A stretch of 32,313 bases of DNA from Planctomycetia bacterium (GCA_016200145.1 JACQFH010000536.1:1-32313), one strand, 5' to 3'; shown: positions 13,952 to 24,168, counted from the first letter of the stretch. The notes: generated by a model from the sequence alone, not told the origin. Made by a program: numbers and translations.

Positions 13952-14521
13952 TCATTCGTGCCGGGGGACGAGCACTGGTTCGCCGCAATTGGGGCAGGTG
14001 AGCGTCTTCCCTCGGTGCTGGTGGGCGACTTTGAACCGCTTTCCGCACCGGCACGAAAAACGGACCGGTTTGATTTCGTCGCCCGTCGAATCTTCGGCCC
14101 GGCTTCGCAGCCAGACTTCCTGTGCCGTCTGCTTGATCCGCACAAGCAATTCGTCCGGATCGAAAGGCTTGGTGATGTACGCGTCGGCCCCCACGCGTAC
14201 GGCCAGGTTGCGCGAGTCTTCGAGCTCGATGGCCGAGAGAATGACGATCGGCATGTACTTTTCCAGCGTCTTAAGGCGCTCGCAGACTTCCCAGCCCGTC
14301 TCGCTCCCTGGCAGGATCAAATCGAGGATCACGAGGTCAGGCTTTCTCATGACGAACATCGAGTGCGCCTGGCCTCCGTCCTTGGCGATCGTCACTTCGT
14401 ACTTTTCGCGCTCGAGCAGCGTCTTCAGAAAGACTGCTTCGTCGGGGTCGTCTTCAACGACCAGAATGCGGTGAACGATGGCCGGCGCCAGGCGCGGGTC
14501 AATGTCGCCGTCGGTACTCAT
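13952..14521 (-). CDS. Response regulator receiver with C-terminal zinc ribbon
   Basis: Residues 18-130 form a CheY-type receiver: the acidic pocket E23-D24-D25, the phosphoacceptor D67 in LVILDLILPG, and the conserved lysine K118 in AYITKPF. No DNA-binding or enzyme output domain follows. Instead residues 150-189 form a small ribbon with C157, C159, C176 and C179 (FSCRCGKRFKV then TCPNCGEPV), likely zinc-binding. Such ribbons occur in many planctomycete proteins. It may act through protein contacts, perhaps with the FHA protein encoded next. GGAG lies 9 bases before ATG 14521; a TTG three codons upstream is less likely. No histidine kinase gene is adjacent. Confidence 0.9.
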   Translation of the reverse strand: MSTDGDIDPRLAPAIVHRILVVEDDPDEAVFLKTLLEREKYEVTIAKDGGQAHSMFVMRKPDLVILDLILPGSETGWEVCERLKTLEKYMPIVILSAIELEDSRNLAVRVGADAYITKPFDPDELLVRIKQTAQEVWLRSRAEDSTGDEIKPVRFSCRCGKRFKVAHQHRGKTLTCPNCGEPVLVPRHE

Positions 14522-14695
14522 CGAGCGCAACTCCGAGGCAGGAACGGCCTGGCCAGGACTAGTTCCGTCGAATGATGAACGTGCCGGCCCGCACGGATCA
14601 TGCTCGTGACCCGGGCGGTCAAACCCTGTTTGTGCCTATCTCCTTCCACAAATACCCGATCCGCCGAATGGTTGCAATCGGATTTCGCCGCTGGT

Positions 14696-14725
14696 TTGAC
14701 AAGCTTGCCGGCAGACCGTCAAGAT
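14696..14725 (+). promoter_or_regulatory. Possible promoter of moxR
   Basis: TTGACA at 14696-14701 is a perfect -35 box. The -10 candidate CAAGAT, 18 bases later, is weak. The predicted start would leave a leader of about 50 bases before moxR at 14780. Confidence 0.35.
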
Positions 14726-14779
14726 GAACAGATCGTTAGGAATCAGATCGTTCCGCCCCGCTTGTTTGTCTGGAGAAGG

Positions 14780-15859
<1,080 letters not shown>

Positions 15860-15877
15860 TCACCGGGCGTCTGTCAT

Positions 15878-16786
15878 TTGGAATCCTTCCAGAAATACCT
15901 GAACCCGCGTACGCTGGCCGAGTTGCAGGGGCTCGAGCTCAAGGCGCGGCTGATTGTCGAGGGGTACGTCTCGGGGCTCCACAAAAGCCCCTTTCACGGC
16001 TTCTCGATCGAGTTCGCCGAGCATCGCGAATACGTCCCGGGAGACGACTTGCGGTACGTCGATTGGAAAGTGTACGGCAAGAGCGATCGGTTCTATCTCA
16101 AGCAGTACGAAGAAGAGACGAATTTCGCGTGCTACGTGCTGCTCGATACGAGCGAGTCGATGCGGTACCGGTCTGCGCAGGCGCCCGTTTCGAAGCTCGA
16201 ATACGGCCAGTACGTCGCCGCCGCGTTGTCATATCTGATCCTCAAGCAGCAGGACGCGGTTGGCCTGGCGACGTTCGATAACTCAGTGCGCAACTTCATC
16301 CGCGCCGGAAGCCACCCTTCGCACCTGAAGCAACTCTGCCACGTGATGGACCTGGCCGGGGCCAAAGGCGAGACATCCATGGGACCGATCTTTCACGATC
16401 TGGCCGAGCGGATCAAAAAGCGCGGGCTGGTCGTGATCGTCAGCGACCTGTTTGATGACGTCGCGAGCCTGCTCCTGGGCCTTAAGCACCTGCGTCACCG
16501 ACGCCACGACGTGCTGGTGTTGCACGTGATCGACCCGGCCGAGCAGGACTTTCCGTTTCAGGACCCGACGCTGTTCAAGGGGCTGGAGGGGTTGCCGCAG
16601 CAGATGACCGAGCCCCGCTCGCTCCGCCGGGCGTACCAGCGCGAGTTCGAGACATTCCTGAAAGACATCCGCCGCGGCTGCCACGAGTTGCACATGGACT
16701 ACGCCCTGTTGCGCACCGACCACCCTCTTGACGCCGCGCTCCGCGCCCTGCTGGCCCAACGCGCCACGCGCTTGCACCGGGCGTGA
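15878..16786 (+). CDS. DUF58 domain protein (MoxR partner)
   Basis: The 302-residue product is a full DUF58 protein, with the signature HREYVPGDDLRYVDWKVYGKSD at residues 49-70 and a VWA-like fold whose strand LLDTSESM (D90-x-S92-x-S94) resembles a MIDAS. DUF58 proteins pair with MoxR ATPases; their detailed role is unknown. The start must be TTG 15878: it is the only common start codon between the upstream in-frame stop (the moxR TAG) and the conserved domain, and homologous proteins begin at about this point. The ribosome site is weak, which fits coupling to moxR 18 bases upstream. Confidence 0.92.
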   Translation: MESFQKYLNPRTLAELQGLELKARLIVEGYVSGLHKSPFHGFSIEFAEHREYVPGDDLRYVDWKVYGKSDRFYLKQYEEETNFACYVLLDTSESMRYRSAQAPVSKLEYGQYVAAALSYLILKQQDAVGLATFDNSVRNFIRAGSHPSHLKQLCHVMDLAGAKGETSMGPIFHDLAERIKKRGLVVIVSDLFDDVASLLLGLKHLRHRRHDVLVLHVIDPAEQDFPFQDPTLFKGLEGLPQQMTEPRSLRRAYQREFETFLKDIRRGCHELHMDYALLRTDHPLDAALRALLAQRATRLHRA

Positions 16787-16818
16787 ATTTCGATTGGAGG
16801 GCCCGCCCCCCTCCGTGG

Positions 16819-16837
16819 CCGACGCTGCCAGCGTCGG
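16819..16837. repeat. Perfect 9-bp palindrome in the gap before the WD40 gene
   Basis: CCGACGCTG and its exact complement flank a single C. As RNA it would fold with a slightly larger loop. It lies 33 bases after the DUF58 stop and may be a terminator or a dispersed extragenic palindrome. Confidence 0.6.
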
Positions 16838-16991
16838 AGCATAAAGATGCAGCATCGGTTCTCCAGAGCGGGGCACGGAGTCGAACTTGCCGACAGGATT
16901 TACCTGCCTGCGTGTCGACAGTACGCTCAGAGGAAGGTTGCTTCGTTTTGAGCAAGCATGTTGACATTCCTGCATTCGCAAAAGGACCGCC

Positions 16992-19196
16992 ATGCTCGGG
17001 CAACAAAAGCCGGTGTCTCTGATCATTATCGCTTTTGTTGGTTTGATCGCGCCGCTTGTCTCCGCGGCTGAAGGGCAGCCAGCGAAAAAGACTGCCGCGG
17101 GATCGCAAGCGCCGACGCTGTCGCTGCGGACTCTGGTGCAGTTTGGCACCGGTAATCTCCGCACGCGAGATTTCATCATGCACCTGGCCTTCTCGCCGAA
17201 CGGCAAACAGATTGCCGCCGTTGCCGCGAATGACGCATTTCCGATGGTTGTCATTTTCGATGTCAAGTCCGTCGTGCCGGTCATGGAGCTGAAGGTTCCC
17301 GACGCGGAGCTCAGCCGCACTTCGTGCGTGGCCTTCTCGCCCGACGGCAAGAAGCTGCTGTGGGGTGAAAGCGACGGCACTCTTGCGCTGTGGGACCTGG
17401 CCGAAGACAAACTGCTGTTCCGCGAAAAGCTGCATTCGGCGCAAGTCAACGATGCGATCTATTCTCCCCGCGGCGACGTGGTGGCCACCTGCAGCGCAAG
17501 CGGCGAGGTCGATTTGCGCGAGGCGAACGATCTGACCGAACCGGTTCGCCTGATCAACGTCGGCGAACCGAAACTCCGCGGCAAGGCTGCCGGACAAGAA
17601 AAGGCCGCTGCCGCATCCGACGGGCGCGGCGGAGGGGAATACGTGCTCGCCTTCACTCCGCAAGGCAAACAACTCGTGGTGGGTTCGAAAGGGGACGGGC
17701 AGATCTTCGTCTGGAACGTGGCTGACGGCGAATTCGATCGCAAGGTGGAACTGGCACACGGAACGGGCAGGGATTCCTTCAACCCCAGCCTGAACTCCCT
17801 GGCCATCACACCCGACGGCCGCCAGATCATGTCGGCCGGGCAGCGGACGGTGCCCCGTGAACAGACGAAGCTCAAGCACGTTCCCAAGAATGTCAACCTG
17901 TCACAGGTCCATTTCTGGGATTTCAAGTCGGGCAAACGGGCCTCGGTTCTGAATGGAGACGAAGACTACGGCTTTGGATACGCGGCCCTCTCGCCCAACG
18001 GCAAGACGGTCGCCATTGGCGACTTCAGCCGCCTGAATTTCCGGGAGGTTGGCAGCGGCAAACTCATCCGGTCGATCCCCCTGCCCGGCTGGTGGGGCCG
18101 CCAGCCTGTCTTTTCGCCCGATGGGGAGCTGGTCGCGATCGCCGATAATAACACCATCGGCCTGTTCGAAACGGCCACCGGCCGGCGGCTGCACCACGAC
18201 GACACGACGCCCATCGGTGGTGTGCGGGCAGCCGCGTGGTCCCCTGCCGGCGACCGCATCGTCACCGGCTACTACGACGGTTGCATTCGCGTCTGGGATG
18301 CGCAGTCCGGGGCGCTCGTCTGGCGGCGCGAACTGGCCCCCGTTATCAGCTTAAGCGGCTGGCACGCCGGGCCGGCGTTCGTCGGGTTTTCTCCTGACGG
18401 CAATTCCATCGTCGTCGCCGGGCGGCGCGACGAGCCGGTCGAGTTTCAGAACGGGATCATCGTCATCTACGACGCGCTCACGGGAAATCCGCGACGCGAA
18501 ATTCCGCTGATCGAAATCCGCAACGGCGCGTTGAGCGGCGACGGAAAGACAATCGTCGCGGCGACGAATCACGGGGGCATTCACGAGACGCATCTTCACG
18601 CCTTCGACGTCGCAACCGGAAAGTCGCTCTTTGTCACGCCTCCGAAAGAGCAGCGAGCCGGGCTCTGGGACGCCAAAGAGATGCGCTTCCGGCCCGACTC
18701 GCAAACGCTCGTCGTCGTGACGGGGGGCGGCGACATCTATCAGTTTGATGCGTCCACAGGTCAGCAACGCAATAAGGTGCTGGCCGACTACCGCACGCCG
18801 GAGCAGATCCAGGCGGGGCGCCCGCGCGAGCCGCAACTCTGGTGCGGCACGCTCAGCGCCGACGGCAAGACGCTCGTTTCCTCTTCGGCCGAATGGGTGT
18901 ACGTGTGGGACGTTGACACCGGGGCGATGCGAATTCAGATGCGGCATCCTCACGACCACGGCTGCCATCTGTGCCTCGCGCCCGACGGCAAGACTCTGGC
19001 CACGTCCGACCTCCAATACGCGGGCGATTATGGAACCGACACAATCCGCCTGTACGACATCGAAAACGGCGACGTGCTACTCACCTTGGAGCCGGTCGGC
19101 GACCGGGCCGGAATCATGTCGTTTTCACCGGACGGAAAGCGCCTGTTCACCGGGTTCAATCGCGGTTTGGCCATCGTCTGGAACGTGGAACGATAG
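16992..19196 (+). CDS. Secreted WD40-repeat protein
   Basis: The 734-residue product begins with a signal peptide (residues 8-26, core SLIIIAFVGLIAPLVSAAEG, likely cleavage after SAA). The rest is a long run of WD40-type blades, recognisable from recurrent SPNGK/SPDGK turns followed 20-30 residues later by an xxxWD or xVWN strand end, for example LALWDLAED, IFVWNVADG, IRVWDAQSG, VYVWDVDTG and IVWNVER. Around a dozen blades are hinted, enough for two propellers. WD40 propellers are protein-interaction platforms and no enzyme motif is seen. AAAGGA sits 5 bases before ATG 16992. It follows the MoxR/DUF58 pair after a 205-base gap, so a shared job is possible but unproven. Confidence 0.88.
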   Translation: MLGQQKPVSLIIIAFVGLIAPLVSAAEGQPAKKTAAGSQAPTLSLRTLVQFGTGNLRTRDFIMHLAFSPNGKQIAAVAANDAFPMVVIFDVKSVVPVMELKVPDAELSRTSCVAFSPDGKKLLWGESDGTLALWDLAEDKLLFREKLHSAQVNDAIYSPRGDVVATCSASGEVDLREANDLTEPVRLINVGEPKLRGKAAGQEKAAAASDGRGGGEYVLAFTPQGKQLVVGSKGDGQIFVWNVADGEFDRKVELAHGTGRDSFNPSLNSLAITPDGRQIMSAGQRTVPREQTKLKHVPKNVNLSQVHFWDFKSGKRASVLNGDEDYGFGYAALSPNGKTVAIGDFSRLNFREVGSGKLIRSIPLPGWWGRQPVFSPDGELVAIADNNTIGLFETATGRRLHHDDTTPIGGVRAAAWSPAGDRIVTGYYDGCIRVWDAQSGALVWRRELAPVISLSGWHAGPAFVGFSPDGNSIVVAGRRDEPVEFQNGIIVIYDALTGNPRREIPLIEIRNGALSGDGKTIVAATNHGGIHETHLHAFDVATGKSLFVTPPKEQRAGLWDAKEMRFRPDSQTLVVVTGGGDIYQFDASTGQQRNKVLADYRTPEQIQAGRPREPQLWCGTLSADGKTLVSSSAEWVYVWDVDTGAMRIQMRHPHDHGCHLCLAPDGKTLATSDLQYAGDYGTDTIRLYDIENGDVLLTLEPVGDRAGIMSFSPDGKRLFTGFNRGLAIVWNVER

Positions 19197-19197
19197 A

Positions 19198-19214
19198 GGT
19201 GGGCTCAGCCCACC
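19198..19214. terminator. Palindrome between convergent genes, likely bidirectional terminator
   Basis: GGTGGGC, loop TCA, then GCCCACC begins 2 bases after the WD40 gene stop and lies 16 bases from the stop of the convergent VOC gene. No T-run is present. Confidence 0.5.
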
Positions 19215-19229
19215 GTAGCAACGCTCGGC

Positions 19230-19583
19230 CTACTTCTTATACAACGGCTGGTAGAGCTGGACTTCGACATCGCCGGGCATCTTGAAATAGGTCACCAGAC
19301 CATAGCCGTGGTTTTCGATCGGCCGGGTGAACTCGACGCCCCGAGCCTTCAGCTCCGCGACCGACTGCTCGACGTTGTCGCAATAGAACGAAATGGCGTG
19401 AGTGCCGGCAGTCGAACCGGGGTTGGCATCCGCGGGATGGCAGCCCATGTCGGCCTCGGGCATGTCGAAGATCAACCAGCCGCCTCCCACATCGGTGTAC
19501 GGGAACTGCAATTTGTCCCGCAGAAATGCACGCAGGGCGTCGGCATCGGACGAATAGAACATCGTGTGTACGCCGCGGATCAT
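19230..19583 (-). CDS. VOC (glyoxalase/bleomycin resistance) superfamily protein
   Basis: The 117-residue product has the beta-alpha-beta-beta-beta pattern of one VOC module pair. It starts MIRGVHTMFYSSDADALRAFLRDK, includes GGGWLIFDMPEADMGCHP, then a second half starting GTHAISFYCDNVEQSVAELKARGVEF and ending GDVEVQLYQP. VOC proteins bind a metal with His/Glu residues and handle varied small molecules; candidate ligands here are H6, H79 and E111. The specific reaction cannot be predicted. GGAG lies 6 bases before ATG 19583, so the longer frame overlapping the upstream gene is rejected. It follows the double hydrolase after 31 bases on the same strand. Confidence 0.85.
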   Translation of the reverse strand: MIRGVHTMFYSSDADALRAFLRDKLQFPYTDVGGGWLIFDMPEADMGCHPADANPGSTAGTHAISFYCDNVEQSVAELKARGVEFTRPIENHGYGLVTYFKMPGDVEVQLYQPLYKK

Positions 19584-19614
19584 TTCGCGCTCCAGGTGAT
19601 CGTCTGAAATCAAA

Positions 19615-21438
19615 TCATTTCGTTCGGCTTTCCACGAATTCTCGGACGGCTTTCTCCAGGATCTCTTGATCGGTTTCGAGCACGTCGTTGTGATCGGCAT
19701 GCAGTAATTCGGCGAAGTGCTTGCGGGCGCCATTCGCGCTTTTATCCGGCGCGGCGTCGAACAGTTTGCGGCCCAGGGCGAACGGGACGATCGAGTCGCG
19801 CTGTCCGTGCAGCATGAGGATCGGGCAGGTCACATTCGGGATTTGCTCGATCGACGCATATCGCTCCTCGAGCAGCAGCTTGATGGGCAGCAGCGGATAA
19901 TGGTGTCGCGCGACGTCGGCCAGCGCAGTAAACGTCGAACGGAGGACAAGGCCGCCAGGCGGCGTTCCTTCGCGGCACAGTTCGGCTGCCAGACGCGTCG
20001 CGACGGCGCCTCCCAGCGATTCGCCGTACAGGATGATTCGCTCCCGCGCGACGTGCCGCTGTTCGGTGGCGTAGCGCCACGCGGCGTGGGCGTCGAGCTC
20101 CAGCGCCTGTTCCGTCGGAGCGCCGGGATTATCGCCGTAACCGCGGTAGTCGAACAGAAACACGTCGGCGCCGGCCTGCGACAGGATTTCAGCTTCGGGA
20201 ATCCGGTAAGCCCGATTGCCGCCGTTGCCCGAGAAGAACAGTACGAGGGGCCGACCCGCGCTCAGCTCGCGGTCGCACGCGGCCGCGTCGGCGGCCGACC
20301 GTCCTGCGCTCAGCAGGTGCCATCCGTTCAAGGTCAGGCCGTCGTCGCTTTGTAGCGCAATCGCATGGACGCGGTCGGCGGACAGGCGCAACTTCCGCGG
20401 CGACAGGTCATCAGCGCGTTCGGGAAAGTACGTCAGGTTTCGGACGAGTTCGGTGAACATCGGATTGGTCTGCGGATTCTTCTGCGTGACGATGCGGGGG
20501 TTGATTGTATCAAAGAATTCGCGAACACCCTTTGCCACCCGGTCGCCTTCCGTCCACAGGACGTCGTTGTGATTGGCCTTTTTCAGCGGAATCAGTCGCT
20601 TCGCGATGCCCTGCGAAGATTTTTGCGGCGCCGCCGCAAACAATTCTTCACCCAATGCGAAGGGTATGATTTCGTCCTGCTGCCCGTGGAAAATGAGAAT
20701 CGGACAGGTGACGTTTGGAATTCGGTCAGCCGAGGGAAACCGCTCGAACATCAGAATCCCCACCGGCAGCCACGGGAAATGGAATGCCGCTGCGTCGGTC
20801 AGCCGGCTGAACGTCGAACGCAGCACGAGCCCGCCGGGCGGAGTTCCCGCCGACGACATTTCCGCCGCGAGCCTCGTGGCGACGCCTCCCCCCAGTGATT
20901 CGCCGCAGATGATGATTCGCCTGGGATCAATGCTCTGTTTCTCGGCCACGAACTTCCAGATCTCACGGGCATCCGATGCAATTTTCTCTTCGCTGGGGCT
21001 GCCGAGATTGTCGCCGTATCCGCGGTAATCAAAGCAGACGACGTCGGCCCCGGCGTCTCTCAGCAGAATAAATTCGTCGATCCGCTCGGCGCGATTGTTG
21101 GCATTGCCACAAAAATACAGGACCACAGGTTTGCCGTCTTGGCGTGGGATCGCAATTTCTCCAGGCGTCGCCGAGGGGCCGTCGGTGATATGCCAGCCGT
21201 GCAGTTCGACGCCGTCGGCCGCTTTGAAACTGACTGGCTCCGTCACCGCGCCGCGGACCAGTAACGGACGAACGTTGAGGAATGCGTCCTGCTTCGGGTG
21301 GTAGATCAGCGACCGCTGCATGACCGTGGCGAGCAGGGCCACGGCCAGATACGGCGTCAGGCAAAACACCAGAATCACGCGCGCGATGCGGCGGAAGACC
21401 GACTTTTTCGGGCATTCCGATTGCGGCGCTGCGGCCAT
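19615..21438 (-). CDS. Membrane-anchored tandem alpha/beta hydrolase with two complete triads
   Basis: The 607-residue protein has an N-terminal membrane segment (residues 19-40, a signal anchor) and two homologous alpha/beta hydrolase domains, about 65-315 and 360-607. Both carry DYRGYGDN, a nucleophile elbow GESLGG (S181 and S474), the acid residue in HGQxD (D255 and D548), and the catalytic His in the NHND or DHNDV segment (H290 and H583). The halves share long stretches, such as GTPPGGLVLRSTF and IPNVTCPI, so they arose by duplication. Single-domain relatives of this family (BEM46/YfhR-like, DUF of alpha/beta type) normally have one domain of about 280 residues with one anchor. The substrate is unknown; a serine esterase or peptidase activity is inferred. 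The domains would face outside the cytoplasmic membrane. Confidence 0.9.
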   Translation of the reverse strand: MAAAPQSECPKKSVFRRIARVILVFCLTPYLAVALLATVMQRSLIYHPKQDAFLNVRPLLVRGAVTEPVSFKAADGVELHGWHITDGPSATPGEIAIPRQDGKPVVLYFCGNANNRAERIDEFILLRDAGADVVCFDYRGYGDNLGSPSEEKIASDAREIWKFVAEKQSIDPRRIIICGESLGGGVATRLAAEMSSAGTPPGGLVLRSTFSRLTDAAAFHFPWLPVGILMFERFPSADRIPNVTCPILIFHGQQDEIIPFALGEELFAAAPQKSSQGIAKRLIPLKKANHNDVLWTEGDRVAKGVREFFDTINPRIVTQKNPQTNPMFTELVRNLTYFPERADDLSPRKLRLSADRVHAIALQSDDGLTLNGWHLLSAGRSAADAAACDRELSAGRPLVLFFSGNGGNRAYRIPEAEILSQAGADVFLFDYRGYGDNPGAPTEQALELDAHAAWRYATEQRHVARERIILYGESLGGAVATRLAAELCREGTPPGGLVLRSTFTALADVARHHYPLLPIKLLLEERYASIEQIPNVTCPILMLHGQRDSIVPFALGRKLFDAAPDKSANGARKHFAELLHADHNDVLETDQEILEKAVREFVESRTK

Positions 21439-21821
21439 GGCGGCTGCGTTCGAGGGGCGAAGGACACCTGCGGCAATTGTATCGCTGCGCGGTCGAATCG
21501 GACCAGTGCGAATTCTTGATCAACCGCTAGTGTGGTGCATTCGATGTGCCCCGACCGCTTTTTCGGCGGCCGGGGCACTCGCGGAACAGTTAGAGTTCAG
21601 CCTTCAGCCTGGTCGATTCGAGGTCGTTCGCATGAATGCAGCCGTCGAGAGCGAATTGGCACTCCATGGATGCAATCCAGTGAATGCTGCCCAAACGGCG
21701 TAGCCTGAGGCCTGCACTCCAACTGGTGTGCACTCGATGATCGACCGTTCATGGCGTCGATTCAATTCATTCGATAAATTTGTGATTTGTCGCGGCGCTG
21801 AACGGACCACGAAAGATCCGA
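21439..21821. other. Intergenic region between divergent genes
   Basis: These 383 bases separate the double hydrolase and the WD40/membrane fusion gene. A hairpin at 21546-21578 is the only clear structure. Only very short frames exist and no good promoter was recognised. Confidence 0.5.
21546..21578. repeat. Hairpin repeat sharing arms with the one at 5000-5033
   Basis: Arms GTGCCCCGACCGC (21546-21558) and GCGGCCGGGGCAC (21566-21578) pair with one A-C mismatch (a G-U wobble on the minus strand) around TTTTTCG. The right arm is identical to that of the hairpin after csrA. Its position between divergent genes does not fit a simple terminator. Confidence 0.65.
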
Positions 21822-24149
21822 ATGACTCGAATCAGCAGTTCGCAGAATCGGTCGCGCCTCGCTGCCTTCGTACCGCTGGCGTTGCTCGCTACGACGTTAA
21901 TCGCCGGCCTGCCCAATCCGAATCCCCCCCGGATCAGGCCGACCGCGAGCCGCATTCGATCCCTGAAATTCCTGCCGCGCGAGAGCCGGTTTGTGACGGG
22001 CTCGGTCGACGGCGAGGTCCTGCTCTGGCCGGGCGACAGTTCCGATCCACCGGTCGCGCTCGCGCGATCGACGGCGCCGGTTTCCGATCTGGAATTCAGT
22101 CCCTCCGCAAACGTCCTTGCCGCGGCGTTCGAGGGAGTTCACGTAGAACTTCTCAGGCTGGACAGCAACCAGGTCGCGCTCCGCATTGATGTTCCCGCCG
22201 TGCGCGTGCTGGCGTTTTCGTCCGACGGCCGAGCACTGGCAACGGGGACGCGCACTGGAGAAATCGCCATCTGGGATGCCGCCACCGGGCAGCAGATCAC
22301 ACGACTTGAAGGGCACCGCGACATCGTGACCGATATCGCCTTCGCGCCGTCTTCCGACATCCTCGCGACGGGGAGCCAGGACGGGCGCATCCGTCTCTGG
22401 AACTGGAAATCGCGAGAACTGGTGCGCACCCTGGTCGAACCGCATTCGACCATTCTGTCGATTGCGCTGCCAGCCGATTCGACGACCCTGTCAGCCGTAC
22501 ATTTCGACCAGACCGTGACGACGTGGGATTGGGAGTCGGGCGCCAAGCTGCGGCAACGGGTCGGGCAAAGCCACTCGGTGGGCGCGACCGTCTCGAAGGA
22601 AACCGGACAGATCGCCGTCGCGGGTCGCCGGGGGCGGCTCGCAATTCTGCGCGACGACGACCGGTTGACCACCCTGCAATACTTCGGCCAGGAGTTTCGC
22701 AACCTGGCGTTTTCTCACGATTCGCGGCGGGTCATTGCGTCAGGCGCCGAATCCGGAATCGCCGGCTGGAGCCTGGACCGGCTCCGCGCGCCCGTCGGAA
22801 TCGGGTGGATCCCTCCGCTGTATTACTTGTGCCTGGCCGCCGCCATCGTCGTGGCGGTGTCCGACTGGCGTATGGCGGTCGTGCACCTCGTGCTGCTGGA
22901 TGGATTTCGCGATCTGGCGCGAAAGCTGAGCGCAGACGAACCCCGCCTGATGACCGTCGCGATACTGATTCCCTGGGGAGCGGTCGTGCTGTCGGCGATG
23001 CTGCGGAATCGCGATCGGGTCCGTCAGCTCGTCCGCGAACATCGCTCGATCCTGGTCGTTGGCGCGGCGACCGTCGCGATGCTGATTCCTGCCGCAGGCC
23101 ACAGCATGTTGCAGCGCCCGCAGGGGGCAAGTCTTGCCGCGCTGGGAGCCGTCTCGTACCTTTCGCCATTCTTCGGAATCATTCTGGGGTATCTGATCGC
23201 CGGCGAGGACGACGCGTTGCACAGGGCGGCGCGCTGTTACGCCGTCGTGTGCTGTGCATTCATGAGCGGGGCGCTGCTGGAATACGCGCGGGCCGATTTC
23301 CGGGGACTGGGGGGCATTCAATTCGACTGGATTCGATATTTCGCCGGATCGGCCCTGACCCTGGTTTCCGGGTTCTATCGCAGTCCCACAGGACTTGGTC
23401 TGCATGCTGGGCAGGCGACCGCCTGCTGCCTGCTGCTGGCCGCCCGGCGACCTGGCAGTCGATCGGCGCTGTGGATTGCGGCGACACTGTATTGTCTGCT
23501 GTGCCTGGTTCTTTCGGGCCGTCGCAAGATGCTGCTGCTGGCCGTCTGCGTCGGCGCGCTTCTCGGAATTCACTACTTCTGGGGACTGTTGCGCAAGCGC
23601 CGGCGGCTGTTGGCGGCCCTTGCTGTGCAGCTCGTCGCGGCGCTGGCGATTCTGGCGATCGTGCCCTCGCAATCGCTGCCGAACCAGTTGCAATACGCGC
23701 TCACGACATTTCGTGAAGGGATAGCACGGGTACCGCAGATCGGCAGAGACCTCCGCACGACGCTGGCCCAGGCAGGCCCGTTTGGCTACGGGCTGGGGAC
23801 AGTGACTCAGGGGGGCCAGTTCCTGGCGCCGCACGATCTGCACACCTGGCAGGAGGATGGAATCAGCCGTGTTGCGGCCGAGATGGGCGTGGGGGGACTC
23901 GCGCTGCTGCTGGCTGGATTCGGAATCGGCGCGTGGAAAATGATGCGTGTCTGGGCCACGACACCGCACGAATATCGGTTCGCGCAGGCCGTGCTCATCG
24001 GCGCGACGTGCGGACACGTCGCGTCGTACCTCGAGTCGCACCAGGCGTTCAGCGGCGATGCGTCGGCATCGATTCTGGCCGCCTGCTTCGTGGGGTTCAG
24101 CCTGCGGCTCAGCGAGACCCGCCAGGAATCGTCGTCGGCTCGCGTGTGA
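21822..24149 (+). CDS. WD40 propeller fused to an O-antigen ligase/Wzy-like membrane domain
   Basis: The 775-residue protein has a hydrophobic N-terminal segment (residues 12-30), then a WD40 propeller at about 45-325 with clear blades (RFVTGSVDGEVLLW, GRALATGTRTGEIAIWDAATG, DILATGSQDGRIRLWNW, and TTWDWESG). From residue 331 to the end it is polytopic, with roughly a dozen hydrophobic segments. The last third resembles the Wzy/WaaL polymerase or ligase family: LVLSGRRKMLLLAVCVGALLG, a large loop with GPFGYGLGTVTQGG and PHDLHTWQEDGI, then AEMGVGGLALLLAGFG. Such enzymes polymerise or ligate lipid-linked glycans at the outer face of the membrane. The fusion is unusual. The start ATG 21822 has only a weak GAAAGA upstream. 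A HisA-like gene follows 19 bases on. Confidence 0.75.
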   Translation: MTRISSSQNRSRLAAFVPLALLATTLIAGLPNPNPPRIRPTASRIRSLKFLPRESRFVTGSVDGEVLLWPGDSSDPPVALARSTAPVSDLEFSPSANVLAAAFEGVHVELLRLDSNQVALRIDVPAVRVLAFSSDGRALATGTRTGEIAIWDAATGQQITRLEGHRDIVTDIAFAPSSDILATGSQDGRIRLWNWKSRELVRTLVEPHSTILSIALPADSTTLSAVHFDQTVTTWDWESGAKLRQRVGQSHSVGATVSKETGQIAVAGRRGRLAILRDDDRLTTLQYFGQEFRNLAFSHDSRRVIASGAESGIAGWSLDRLRAPVGIGWIPPLYYLCLAAAIVVAVSDWRMAVVHLVLLDGFRDLARKLSADEPRLMTVAILIPWGAVVLSAMLRNRDRVRQLVREHRSILVVGAATVAMLIPAAGHSMLQRPQGASLAALGAVSYLSPFFGIILGYLIAGEDDALHRAARCYAVVCCAFMSGALLEYARADFRGLGGIQFDWIRYFAGSALTLVSGFYRSPTGLGLHAGQATACCLLLAARRPGSRSALWIAATLYCLLCLVLSGRRKMLLLAVCVGALLGIHYFWGLLRKRRRLLAALAVQLVAALAILAIVPSQSLPNQLQYALTTFREGIARVPQIGRDLRTTLAQAGPFGYGLGTVTQGGQFLAPHDLHTWQEDGISRVAAEMGVGGLALLLAGFGIGAWKMMRVWATTPHEYRFAQAVLIGATCGHVASYLESHQAFSGDASASILAACFVGFSLRLSETRQESSSARV

Positions 24150-24168
24150 GAAATTTGCAGGGCAGACC

